From contig JAOPVM010000410.1 of the NCBI GenBank assembly GCA_025966215.1, forward strand, positions 1 to 6,100: 6,100 bases of DNA, given 5' to 3'. This document shows, one piece after another, positions 1 through 5,468 of the stretch. A program made the position numbers and the translations under genes. A model generated the notes under the pieces. It saw only the letters and a program-made list of their open reading frames with translations, had not been told where the DNA came from and did no database searches. The DNA comes from Klenkia sp. Its GTDB lineage: Bacteria; Actinomycetota; Actinomycetes; Mycobacteriales; Geodermatophilaceae. Position 1 is the first letter of the stretch. Each line of letters begins with the position of its first letter.

Positions 1-2
1 GG

Positions 3-326
3 CTCCTGGTCGAGCGTCAGCAGGCCGGCGGCAAGACCCAACGCCCCCGCCCGGAGAGCGCCTTCGACGCCGAGGCGGTGTTCACCGCGTGCCTCGAGCA
101 CGGGACGGCGGTCGAGATCAACTCCCGCCCCGAACGGCTCGACCCGCCCATGCGGTTGCTCCAGCTGGCCGCCGACATCGGGTGCGACTTCTCGATCGAC
201 ACCGACGCGCACGCCCCGGGGCAGCTGGACTGGCAGGGGGCCGGGTGCGAACGGGCCGTGCAGGCGGGGATCGGAGCGGACCGGGTGGTCAACACCGGGT
301 CGGCGGAACAGCTGCTCAGCCGCTGA
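3..326 (+). CDS. PHP-domain metal-dependent phosphoesterase, C-terminal part (5' end outside window)
   Basis: This is the last 107 codons of a gene whose start lies left of the window; bases 1-2 finish an earlier codon. PHP proteins are TIM-barrel-like hydrolases that use a cluster of metal ions to cut phosphate esters. They occur alone, as histidinol phosphatases, and as the exonuclease domain of PolX and PolIIIalpha. Visible motifs are the segment EINSRPERLDPP (bases about 111-146) and DTDAHAPGQL (about 198-227). The Asp and His of DTDAH match the last metal-binding motif of the PHP fold. The fragment resembles the stand-alone actinobacterial proteins and PolX C-terminal domains that carry the same NSRPERxDPP and SIDTDAHAPGQL signatures. 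The reaction in the cell cannot be fixed from this piece; a DNA 3'-5' exonuclease or a phosphatase are both possible. It converges on the next gene with an 11-bp overlap of the two 3' ends and is probably unrelated to the polysaccharide genes. Family assignment is firm, substrate is not. Confidence 0.88.
   Translation, partial: LLVERQQAGGKTQRPRPESAFDAEAVFTACLEHGTAVEINSRPERLDPPMRLLQLAADIGCDFSIDTDAHAPGQLDWQGAGCERAVQAGIGADRVVNTGSAEQLLSR
316..326. repeat. Palindromic overlap of two convergent stop codons
   Basis: The plus-strand PHP gene stops with TGA at 324-326 and the minus-strand GNAT gene stops with TGA at 318-316, so the genes overlap tail to tail. The shared sequence TCAGCCGCTGA is an inverted repeat around the C at 321. 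Flanking bases extend the pairing imperfectly (AGC at 310-312 with GCT at 330-332). It could fold as a weak bidirectional terminator hairpin, but there is no T-tract on either side, so termination is only a possibility. Confidence 0.4.
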
Positions 327-1503
327 TCTGCTCGGCCGTCCGGCTCGCCTGCGCTGCGCCGTCAGCTTGGCCGTCCTGCCCTCGTGCCCGGACCCGGCCC
401 CGTGCGGTCAGGGCGAGTCGGACACCTCGGTGCACCCACGCGCCGGCGTGCCCGGGCCCCGGGACGACGAGGGTGCTCAGCCGCCGGCGGTCGGGCCACA
501 ACTGGTTGAAGAGCACGTTGTCGGGGGCCGTCACCGAGTCTCTGACGAGCCCGGGGTGGTCACCGGCCAGCTCGAGCTGACGGGCGAGCATCTGCACACC
601 TGGCCGGTGGTCCTCGAGGTCCTCGGCATAGGCGGACTTGACGTGGAAGACCCAGTCGCCCTGCCGGATGTTGCACTGCATGGCCGCGACCCGACCTCCG
701 GCCGAGAGCTCTTCCAGCTCCAACTCCCCCTGCCCGGAGAGGGACGAGCACACGGCGCGGAACCAGGCCGCCGTCTCGGGCCGGGAGGCCAGAGCGGTGC
801 CTGCCTCGCCCTTCCACCCGGAGCCTTCCAGGGCGAGGAACTCCTCCACGGCGGCGGGATCCCCGGCCCGGTCCTGCCACCGGAGCTCCCCAAGGGTGCC
901 GGCCATGTCCAGGCCGTCCCGACGAGCCCGCTTGACGCGGGAGCGGCGGTTCTTGCCGAGGTTCCGCGGTCCACCGGCCAGAATGGCTCGCTCGTAGGTC
1001 TTCACCCGGGTCGCTGCCAACCCCCGACGGGCCAGGGCCGAGTCGAGTGCGGCAGCCACCGGTCCGTCGTCGGAGAAGTACCGGATGACGAGGGCCACGC
1101 CTCGGGCGGACAGCATCGGCAGGTCGATCAGGGCAGCGGTGGACTCCTCGACGGTCGCGGCGTCCACCAGGGGGGTGCCCAACTGCGCGTACGGCTCCGT
1201 GAGGGCCTGCACGACGGGGACGGCCACGTGGCGGCGGGCGTCGGGGGGCAGCCGCATCGGGCTGACGACGGCCAGGAGAGCGTCCAACCGGTCGACCCCA
1301 CCGACGACGAGCAGACCCACGCGACGTCCGCGGCGCAGGTGCTCGAACGTCGGCAGGACGACATCGGGGGTCTGGAACGGGTTGGGTTCGGCCGCCCGGC
1401 CCGCGAGATCGCGCCAGGCCTCGACGAGGCCGGGGGTGATCGCGTCGTAGGGGACGTACCGCGAGCGCAGTCGGGTGTGCGGGTCGAGGAGCACGGCCGT
1501 CAC
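316..1503 (-). CDS. CelD/BcsL-type GNAT family acyltransferase (FemAB-like fold), last gene of the operon
   Basis: The protein is predicted to be a soluble cytoplasmic acyltransferase of 395 residues in the CelD/Acetyltransf_6 group. This group is common in bacterial exopolysaccharide and cellulose loci, where an acyl-CoA is thought to acylate a sugar or sugar-lipid. Residues 30-44 hold the N-terminal pattern W-x2-L...PFQ, shared with the upstream gene. Residues 181-195 form a basic helix (NLGKNRRSRVKRARR). The segment EFLALEGSGWKGEAGTAL starts near residue 221 and is the most characteristic family block. The later blocks are GRVAAMQ (about 270) and FHVKSAYAED (about 286). The C-terminal site reads NQLWPDRRRLSTL (about 333-345) in place of the G-E-x2-Y-K-x2-W found in the neighbour. 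No signal peptide or membrane helix is visible. The start chosen is GTG at 1503, inside a GTGA overlap with the upstream TGA; a GTG at 1536 would add 11 residues but has no ribosome site. The last ~30 residues are low-complexity. The acceptor is unknown; a peptidoglycan-peptide or aminoacyl-transfer role, as in Fem proteins, is the main alternative. Confidence 0.85.
   Translation of the reverse strand: MTAVLLDPHTRLRSRYVPYDAITPGLVEAWRDLAGRAAEPNPFQTPDVVLPTFEHLRRGRRVGLLVVGGVDRLDALLAVVSPMRLPPDARRHVAVPVVQALTEPYAQLGTPLVDAATVEESTAALIDLPMLSARGVALVIRYFSDDGPVAAALDSALARRGLAATRVKTYERAILAGGPRNLGKNRRSRVKRARRDGLDMAGTLGELRWQDRAGDPAAVEEFLALEGSGWKGEAGTALASRPETAAWFRAVCSSLSGQGELELEELSAGGRVAAMQCNIRQGDWVFHVKSAYAEDLEDHRPGVQMLARQLELAGDHPGLVRDSVTAPDNVLFNQLWPDRRRLSTLVVPGPGHAGAWVHRGVRLALTARGRVRARGQDGQADGAAQASRTAEQISG
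1500..1503 (-). promoter_or_regulatory. GTGA stop/start overlap (translational coupling)
   Basis: On the minus strand the four bases GTGA contain both the GTG start of the downstream GNAT gene (1503-1501) and the TGA stop of the upstream GNAT gene (1502-1500). Only a weak purine-rich stretch (GACGGGCGG) precedes it, so translation probably relies on ribosomes terminating and re-initiating here. This overlap decided the start call. Confidence 0.75.
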
Positions 1504-2741
1504 GCCGCCCGTCGGTCCGAGAGAGATCGGAGCCACCGCGCGGGGTGCCGGACGCGGTCCGCGTTGGAGCGGAGGGCGGGCAGGTGGCGCTTGACGGTGT
1601 CGCGGAGACGCCGGTCCAGGCCGACGGCGCCCAGGACCGCGAGTCCGGTGGGCCGGTCAGGGCGGGCCAGGGCCCACCGGGTGGCCGTGACGCGGTCCGG
1701 CCGCCAGCGGGTCTTGTAGTCCTCCTCGCCGCGCAGCATCGAGTACCGGTGCGCACCCAGTGCCTGCGCGGTCAAGAGGTCCTGGGTCACCAGGAGCACC
1801 GACGTGTCGATGCGGTCGCGCAGGTCCGGGGCGATGCCGGCGAGGTAGTAGTCGAAGTCGCCGTGGTCGTGGAGCACGACCTGCGCCATCACCAGGACCC
1901 CGTCCACCTCGAACTCCCGCAGGGCCGCACAGCCCTGTGCCGTCATGGCGGTGACGGCCTCGACGAGGTGGTCGTGGAAGCGCCGGCTCAGGTGCTCGGG
2001 GTTGCCGCCGCGTCCTCGCCACTGCGCCTGGTGCAGCGCGAGCAGGCGGTCGATCCCCGCGGGGACCTCGGCCGGGCCGAGCTCCCGGACGTCCACACCC
2101 AGGGCCTCGACCTTCCGCAGCTTCCTGCGCAGTGTCGACGCCGTACGCGCCGGGACCCGGGCCAGGAGCTCGGGAAGCGGTCCCACGGGGAGGACCAGGC
2201 TGGTCGAGGACCGGACGGCGAGGCTGCGGCCGGGCCACCGTCGCGCCAAGGCCTCGGCCTGCGAACCGGGATGCACTTCCGGGAGGTCGACCGCGATCCA
2301 GGAGCGGTCCCGGCGCAGCGCCGCAAGGAACGCCGCCCAGGGCTCGACACCAGCGACGGCGAGCACCTCGGTCACGTCGGACTGTGCTCCCCCCAGCGGC
2401 CTCAGCACCCGCCAGGGGCCGCGGCCGACCAGGTGCCACGCGGCGGCGGCCTGGAGCCGGCCCTCGTGCCGGACGAGCGTGACGCGGACATCGTCGCGCG
2501 CCGCGTAGGACCTCGCCCAGGCCGTGACCCAGGCGTGGCGTTGGAAGGGCGTGGCGGTGGGGACCTGCGCGTGCAGCTCGTCCCACTCGTCGGCCAGGGA
2601 CTCCAGGGCGTGCAAGCCGCGCAGCAGTTCCGGCGTACCCGAGGAGGCCCCGCTCGCGGCCCCGGCGTCTGCCGACCTCGCGGCTGGGCGGGCGGGCACG
2701 GACGCCGACCTCGCGGGGCAGGACCGCTCGACCGTGGTCAC
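1500..2741 (-). CDS. CelD/BcsL-type GNAT family acyltransferase (FemAB-like fold), first of the tandem pair
   Basis: This is a 413-residue predicted soluble acyltransferase of the Acetyltransf_6 (CelD/FemAB-like) type. Residues 5-40 are an Ala/Arg/Ser/Pro-rich, probably disordered leader. The W-x2-L...PFQ pattern lies at residues 53-67. A basic segment TLRRKLRK (203-210) matches the helix before the second GNAT half. LLALHQAQWRGRGG (233-246) corresponds to the family block with a conserved Trp. FDYYLAGIAPDLRDRIDTSVLL (from about 295) and MLRGEEDYKTRWRPDR (335-350) form the classical C-terminal signature, with the Gly-Glu-x2-Tyr-Lys-x2-Trp pattern seen in exopolysaccharide-locus members. The GTG at 2741 overlaps the stop of the glycosyltransferase gene as GTGA. 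A GGAGG sits only one base upstream of it, which is too close to be ideal. A GTG at 2699 with GAGG nine bases away would give 399 residues and remains possible. The likely role is acylation of a sugar or lipid-linked intermediate made by the preceding glycosyltransferase. The substrate is an inference; the family assignment is strong. Confidence 0.88.
   Translation of the reverse strand: MTTVERSCPARSASVPARPAARSADAGAASGASSGTPELLRGLHALESLADEWDELHAQVPTATPFQRHAWVTAWARSYAARDDVRVTLVRHEGRLQAAAAWHLVGRGPWRVLRPLGGAQSDVTEVLAVAGVEPWAAFLAALRRDRSWIAVDLPEVHPGSQAEALARRWPGRSLAVRSSTSLVLPVGPLPELLARVPARTASTLRRKLRKVEALGVDVRELGPAEVPAGIDRLLALHQAQWRGRGGNPEHLSRRFHDHLVEAVTAMTAQGCAALREFEVDGVLVMAQVVLHDHGDFDYYLAGIAPDLRDRIDTSVLLVTQDLLTAQALGAHRYSMLRGEEDYKTRWRPDRVTATRWALARPDRPTGLAVLGAVGLDRRLRDTVKRHLPALRSNADRVRHPARWLRSLSDRRAA
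2738..2741 (-). promoter_or_regulatory. GTGA stop/start overlap (translational coupling)
   Basis: The minus-strand GTGA joins the TGA stop of the glycosyltransferase (2740-2738) to the GTG start of the first GNAT gene (2741-2739). It is the same arrangement as at 1500-1503, and supports a single polycistronic mRNA across these three genes. A GGAGG lies one base before the GTG. Confidence 0.7.
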
Positions 2742-3859
2742 GCCTCCGTCACCGCCCTCACGCCGTGCCGGGCGACGCGACCGGACACCCGGTCGTACAC
2801 CGATGCGAGCGGGACCGCCGTGTCCTGCGGGTCGAGCCGGGGCGTGGTGGGACGGGTGTCCACACCGGCCGCGGCCGCCCGGATGGTCGCGGCGAGCGCC
2901 TGGGGGGTGGTGTTGGCCGGGTCGTGGCCCAATGAGGTCATCGAGGGGATGGAGCGGACGGCGATGGGCTTCTGGAGCACCATGGCCTCCAGCACGGTGA
3001 GCGGGTTCCCCTCCCACGCGGCCGTGTGCACGTAGACGTCGGCCCGGACCACGTGCTCCAACGCGGTGGCGCGATCCACCCACCCGGTGGTCTCGACACC
3101 GCTGCGGTGCAGCACCGCCTCAAGGGCGGGGTCTCCCCCGCCGACCCACACGGCGCGCACGGCCATGCCGGTGGCGCGCACCTCGTCGACGGTCTGCGCG
3201 AAGAACCGCGGGTCCTTCTGCGCCTCGACCCGGCCCACGGTCACCAACGTGACGGGTCGGCCGGTGTCCCGGGGGAGCCGGGCCGCCGTCCGTCGTCCGC
3301 CGGTGCCGAAGTCGTAGGCCGCGATCGGGGCCAGCCCGGGCGGCAGCTCCGCGACGTTGGGGACGAAGGCCGTCGGGCTGCCCAGTTCCCGGGCCAGACG
3401 GGCCTCGTGCGGGCTCACCGCGACGGTCACCCTGGTCCGCGGTGCCAGCCGACGCTCGATGGCCTCGGCGACGCGGAGCAGCGGCGCGGACATGTCAGTC
3501 CGCTCGAACCAGTAGCAATGCGGGCTGTAGACGATGCGGGACGACCAGTCCGCGAGGACCCGGCGCCCGGCGAGGCCGGCCCAAGACGAGTGCAGGTGGA
3601 CCACGGAGGGGGGCTCCTCCGCACGTGCCTCGTGGAGCAGGCGCCACAGCGCCCGCGGGCCGGACCCGGTCGCCGTGTGCACGGCGCTGAACCGACCGCT
3701 CTCACCCGTCCGGTGAGCGGGACGCTCGACGCACCAGAGCTGGTGGTCGTACTCGGGGGTGCTCTCGACGAAGGCGTTGACCGCGGTCGTGATGCCCCCG
3801 CCCATGGCCTCCGAGACGTGCCAGACGACCGGGGCACCCCCAGCTCCTGTGCTGCTCAC
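2738..3859 (-). CDS. GT4-type glycosyltransferase (GT-B fold)
   Basis: This 373-residue retaining-type glycosyltransferase probably moves a sugar from a nucleotide donor onto a growing surface glycan or lipid-linked intermediate at the cytoplasmic face of the membrane. The N-terminal domain opens with HVSEAMGGG (residues 14-22), the Gly-rich loop typical of GT4 acceptor domains. HLHSSWAGLAGR (88-99), YSPHCYWF (111-118) and AVSPHEA (147-153) follow. The C-terminal donor-binding Rossmann domain shows VGRVEAQKDP (208-217), VGGGD (239-243) and the E-x7-E motif EGNPLTVLE (283-291). Both glutamates are present, so the enzyme looks active. Length is normal for the family. The start is GTG at 3859, with GAGG five bases upstream (3868-3865). 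The frame stays open to a GTG at 3970, but that extension has no family similarity and covers a palindrome and a hairpin, so it is treated as leader. The gene is coupled to the two GNAT genes downstream. Donor and acceptor sugars cannot be read from the sequence. Confidence 0.92.
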   Translation of the reverse strand: MSSTGAGGAPVVWHVSEAMGGGITTAVNAFVESTPEYDHQLWCVERPAHRTGESGRFSAVHTATGSGPRALWRLLHEARAEEPPSVVHLHSSWAGLAGRRVLADWSSRIVYSPHCYWFERTDMSAPLLRVAEAIERRLAPRTRVTVAVSPHEARLARELGSPTAFVPNVAELPPGLAPIAAYDFGTGGRRTAARLPRDTGRPVTLVTVGRVEAQKDPRFFAQTVDEVRATGMAVRAVWVGGGDPALEAVLHRSGVETTGWVDRATALEHVVRADVYVHTAAWEGNPLTVLEAMVLQKPIAVRSIPSMTSLGHDPANTTPQALAATIRAAAAGVDTRPTTPRLDPQDTAVPLASVYDRVSGRVARHGVRAVTEA

Positions 3860-3905
3860 CGCGTCCTCGTCCCTGTCGATGCACGTACCCGTCACGGCAC
3901 CTTCG

Positions 3906-3921
3906 GCGCGTCGCGACGCGC
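3906..3921. promoter_or_regulatory. Perfect 16-bp palindrome upstream of the glycosyltransferase
   Basis: GCGCGTCGCGACGCGC reads identically on both strands with no spacer. It lies 46 bases before the glycosyltransferase start, in the 120-bp gap after the acyltransferase gene. It could be an operator for a dimeric regulator or an mRNA hairpin. Short GC palindromes arise fairly often in DNA of this composition, so the functional call is tentative. Confidence 0.35.
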
Positions 3922-3945
3922 TGTAGAGGGCTCTGTGATCCACCT

Positions 3946-3962
3946 CCTCCCGTCGGGGGAGG
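3946..3962 (-). terminator. GC hairpin after the acyltransferase stop (possible attenuator or terminator)
   Basis: On the minus strand CCTCCC, a five-base loop CCGAC and GGGAGG form a six-pair, all but one GC, stem 17 bases past the acyltransferase stop codon. There is no T-tract, as is common in actinobacterial terminators. The right arm runs into a strong Shine-Dalgarno-like AGGAGGTGGATCAC that has no start codon at a usual distance. It may partially separate expression of the acyltransferase from the genes below it. Confidence 0.3.
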
Positions 3963-3979
3963 CGTTTCACCCACCCGGG

Positions 3980-5179
3980 TCAGCTGCGGGCGGTCGAGAC
4001 CTCTTCGGGGTCTCCCTGCCGCGCCGGCGCCTCCTCCGGCTCGGCCGGTCCTGACCCGCCGACCTCGGTGGTCCCGACGGTGGGCAGGGTGCGGGCCCGG
4101 CGGCGGGTCCCGACGACCCGGCGACCGAGCTCGATGAACGGCTTCTCGACCGTCACGTGCAGCACCCACGCGAGCCCGACGGCCAGCACCATGGCGATCG
4201 CCGAGGACAGCAGCGACAGCAAGAAGGACCGCTGCGGGATCACGGCCTCAGCCGCGTTGAGGGCGAAGTTGTGGGTCAGGTAGAACGCGTAGGAGATCCG
4301 ACCGAGGAAGGCCATCGGGCGCGACCGCAGCCACCCGGTGCCCGACCCGGAGTGGGTCACCGCCCCGATCAGCGCGGCCGCGAGGACGGCGCCGTAGGCC
4401 ACGTAGAGCGGGCGGCCGAGCTCGGCCAGGTCCGTGCCGAACTGGAGGACGAGGACGAAGACCCCGACGCCGATCATCGGCTGCGGGCGTCCCAACCACG
4501 AGAGGCGGTCATACCACCGCCGTTCGTGCAACAGCACCCCCACCAGACACCCGATGGCGATCAACCCGTAAGGCTGCAGGGCGTGGTTCCACCCCCCGGG
4601 CTGGCTCGGGTCGAGGAAGCCGGCGGCACCGAAGACAGCGGTCGCGAGCACGAGGGCGACGACGCGGCTGCGGAAGCGGCCGGCGAGGAGCACCAGACCC
4701 AACAGCGGCCACACCAGGTAGAACTTCTCCTCGATCCCGATCGACCAGGAGCCGTCGAACGGGATGTGCACCCCGCTGTCGTTGAAGAACATGGCGTGCT
4801 CGGGGACGAACAACACCATCCACGGCAATTCGTCGAGAAAGGCGCCGCGGGCCTCCGGCCGCATCCCGGCCACCAGGACCAGCGCGCTGTATAGCGCGAG
4901 CACGGCGAAGAACAGCGGGTAGATGCGGAACAGCCGCCGCACGTAGAACGAACCCAGGCCGAAGCGTCCGCTGCGGGCGGTCTCGCGGAGTCCGAGCGTG
5001 GTGATCAGGAAGCCCGAGAGGACGAAGAAGACGCTGACCCCGGTGGCGCCGTGCAGGGACGGCCAGACCCCGGGGTAGACGGGGTGGGCGGTGAAGACCA
5101 GCAGGATCGCCACCGCGCGGATGCCGTCGAGCTCGGAGATGTGCCGGCGGTCCAGGTACTGCGCGTGGCTGTGGGTCAT
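3980..5179 (-). CDS. Acyltransferase-3 family integral-membrane O-acyltransferase
   Basis: This 399-residue multi-pass membrane protein belongs to the acyltransferase-3 (OafA/NodX/WecH-type) family, which moves acetyl or other short acyl groups from cytoplasmic acyl-CoA onto hydroxyls of surface glycans or lipids. The first helix contains DGIRAVAILLVFTAH (18-32), giving the family's R-x10-H motif with Arg21 and His32. VSVFFVLSGFLIT (48-60) and FYVRRLFRIYPLFF (78-91) follow. SWSIGIEEKFYLVWPLL (144-160) matches the conserved W-S-x-x-x-E-x-x-F-Y-L block, FLGRISYAFYLTHNFAL (291-307) the late conserved helix, and VTVEKPF (342-348) the usual VE-x-P-F ending. About ten hydrophobic helices are visible. 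A hydrophilic tail of roughly 45 residues, first Arg-rich and then Pro/Glu-rich, follows the last helix. The ATG at 5179 has GAGGAG six bases upstream, and the frame upstream of it is not protein-like. It lies first in the minus-strand run and probably decorates the glycan made by the neighbours. No fused SGNH domain is present, so it is the stand-alone form. Confidence 0.93.
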   Translation of the reverse strand: MTHSHAQYLDRRHISELDGIRAVAILLVFTAHPVYPGVWPSLHGATGVSVFFVLSGFLITTLGLRETARSGRFGLGSFYVRRLFRIYPLFFAVLALYSALVLVAGMRPEARGAFLDELPWMVLFVPEHAMFFNDSGVHIPFDGSWSIGIEEKFYLVWPLLGLVLLAGRFRSRVVALVLATAVFGAAGFLDPSQPGGWNHALQPYGLIAIGCLVGVLLHERRWYDRLSWLGRPQPMIGVGVFVLVLQFGTDLAELGRPLYVAYGAVLAAALIGAVTHSGSGTGWLRSRPMAFLGRISYAFYLTHNFALNAAEAVIPQRSFLLSLLSSAIAMVLAVGLAWVLHVTVEKPFIELGRRVVGTRRRARTLPTVGTTEVGGSGPAEPEEAPARQGDPEEVSTARS

Positions 5180-5185
5180 GCGGCT

Positions 5186-5191
5186 CTCCTC
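5186..5191 (-). promoter_or_regulatory. Ribosome binding site of the acyltransferase gene
   Basis: GAGGAG on the minus strand, six bases before the ATG at 5179. It supports this start over upstream in-frame codons in the region up to 5338. Confidence 0.75.
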
Positions 5192-5256
5192 GACGGCAGC
5201 CCGGGCGGCTCCCCGGCGAGGAGATCGACATCGAGGCCGTAAGACCAGAGTCCGGA

Positions 5257-5270
5257 GGGGTCCGTACCCC
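5257..5270. repeat. Short inverted repeat with tetraloop
   Basis: GGGGT, four bases CCGT, then ACCCC form a perfect five-pair stem. It lies 77 bases upstream of the acyltransferase start, within the transcribed leader if that gene's promoter is further right, or as an operator half-site pair. Function is not known. Confidence 0.35.
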
Positions 5271-5400
5271 CCGACGGGTGAACAAGAGGACCCGCACGTG
5301 CACCCCTGCAGTGACGGCGGCGTCCCCTCGGGCCTCACCCATGTGGGTGGCGTTGGGCCCTCTACAGGGGCCTCTGCTCAACGGACCTGCTGGTCTTGTC

Positions 5401-5417
5401 GAGAACCGTGGGAGAAC
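5401..5417 (+). repeat. Tandem GAGAAC direct repeat, 11-bp period
   Basis: GAGAAC occurs at 5401-5406 and again at 5412-5417, one helical turn apart, about 50-70 bases before the deacetylase start. This spacing places both copies on the same face of the helix, as expected for tandem binding of a regulator. The repeat is short, so chance is possible. Confidence 0.3.
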
Positions 5418-5458
5418 GGGCGACAGAGGCCCGGGCCGAGCCGCCGGATCCCGGCACC

Positions 5459-5466
5459 AGGAGGAG
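5459..5466 (+). promoter_or_regulatory. Ribosome binding site of the deacetylase gene
   Basis: AGGAGGAG precedes the ATG at 5469, with AGGAGG ending four bases, and the second GGAG two bases, before the start. It is a strong Shine-Dalgarno match and fixes the start. A small GC hairpin (5443-5455) ends three bases upstream. Confidence 0.75.
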
Positions 5467-5468
5467 CC

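Larger units (their letters stand above)
5180..5468. other. 289-bp divergent intergenic region
   Basis: This gap separates the start codons of the minus-strand acyltransferase and the plus-strand deacetylase, so it must hold the promoter or promoters of both, unless either is read from further away. I see no convincing -35/-10 pair or TANNNT box on either strand. It contains several small structures: a direct repeat ATCGAcATCGA (5224-5234), a hairpin GGGGT-CCGT-ACCCC (5257-5270), an inverted repeat GGCCC...GGGCC (5356-5372), a tandem GAGAAC repeat with an 11-bp period (5401 and 5412), a palindrome GGCCCGGGCC (5428-5437) and a hairpin GCCGG-ATC-CCGGC (5443-5455) just before the deacetylase ribosome site. 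No small protein-coding gene is supported. Confidence 0.6.

Noticed and set aside
367..1719. Plus-strand open frame of about 450 codons opposite the downstream GNAT gene
   Set aside because: Same composition effect; it crosses the boundary of two convincing minus-strand genes and shows no recognisable motif.
1545..3035. Long plus-strand open frame (about 496 codons) opposite the GNAT and glycosyltransferase genes
   Set aside because: GC-rich DNA with G/C third positions removes stops from antisense frames. The translation is Gly/Arg/Val-rich with no domain, spans two real genes, and has no ribosome site.
3860..3970. N-terminal extension of the glycosyltransferase to a GTG at 3970
   Set aside because: The added 37 residues do not resemble GT4 proteins, the region contains a hairpin and a palindrome, and the GTG at 3859 has a better-spaced GAGG and gives a normal N terminus.
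3026..4054. Plus-strand open frame of about 342 codons opposite the glycosyltransferase
   Set aside because: It is a shadow of the minus-strand gene; the translation is low-complexity and unlike any family I know.
5180..5338. N-terminal extension of the acyltransferase to 5338
   Set aside because: The extra residues are Arg/Pro/Cys-rich and unlike a membrane protein, while the ATG at 5179 has a clear GAGGAG site and leads straight into the conserved first helix.
5428..5437. GGCCCGGGCC palindrome
   Set aside because: A ten-base all-GC palindrome is expected by chance in this composition, and nothing else marks it as a site; it is noted only within the intergenic entry.
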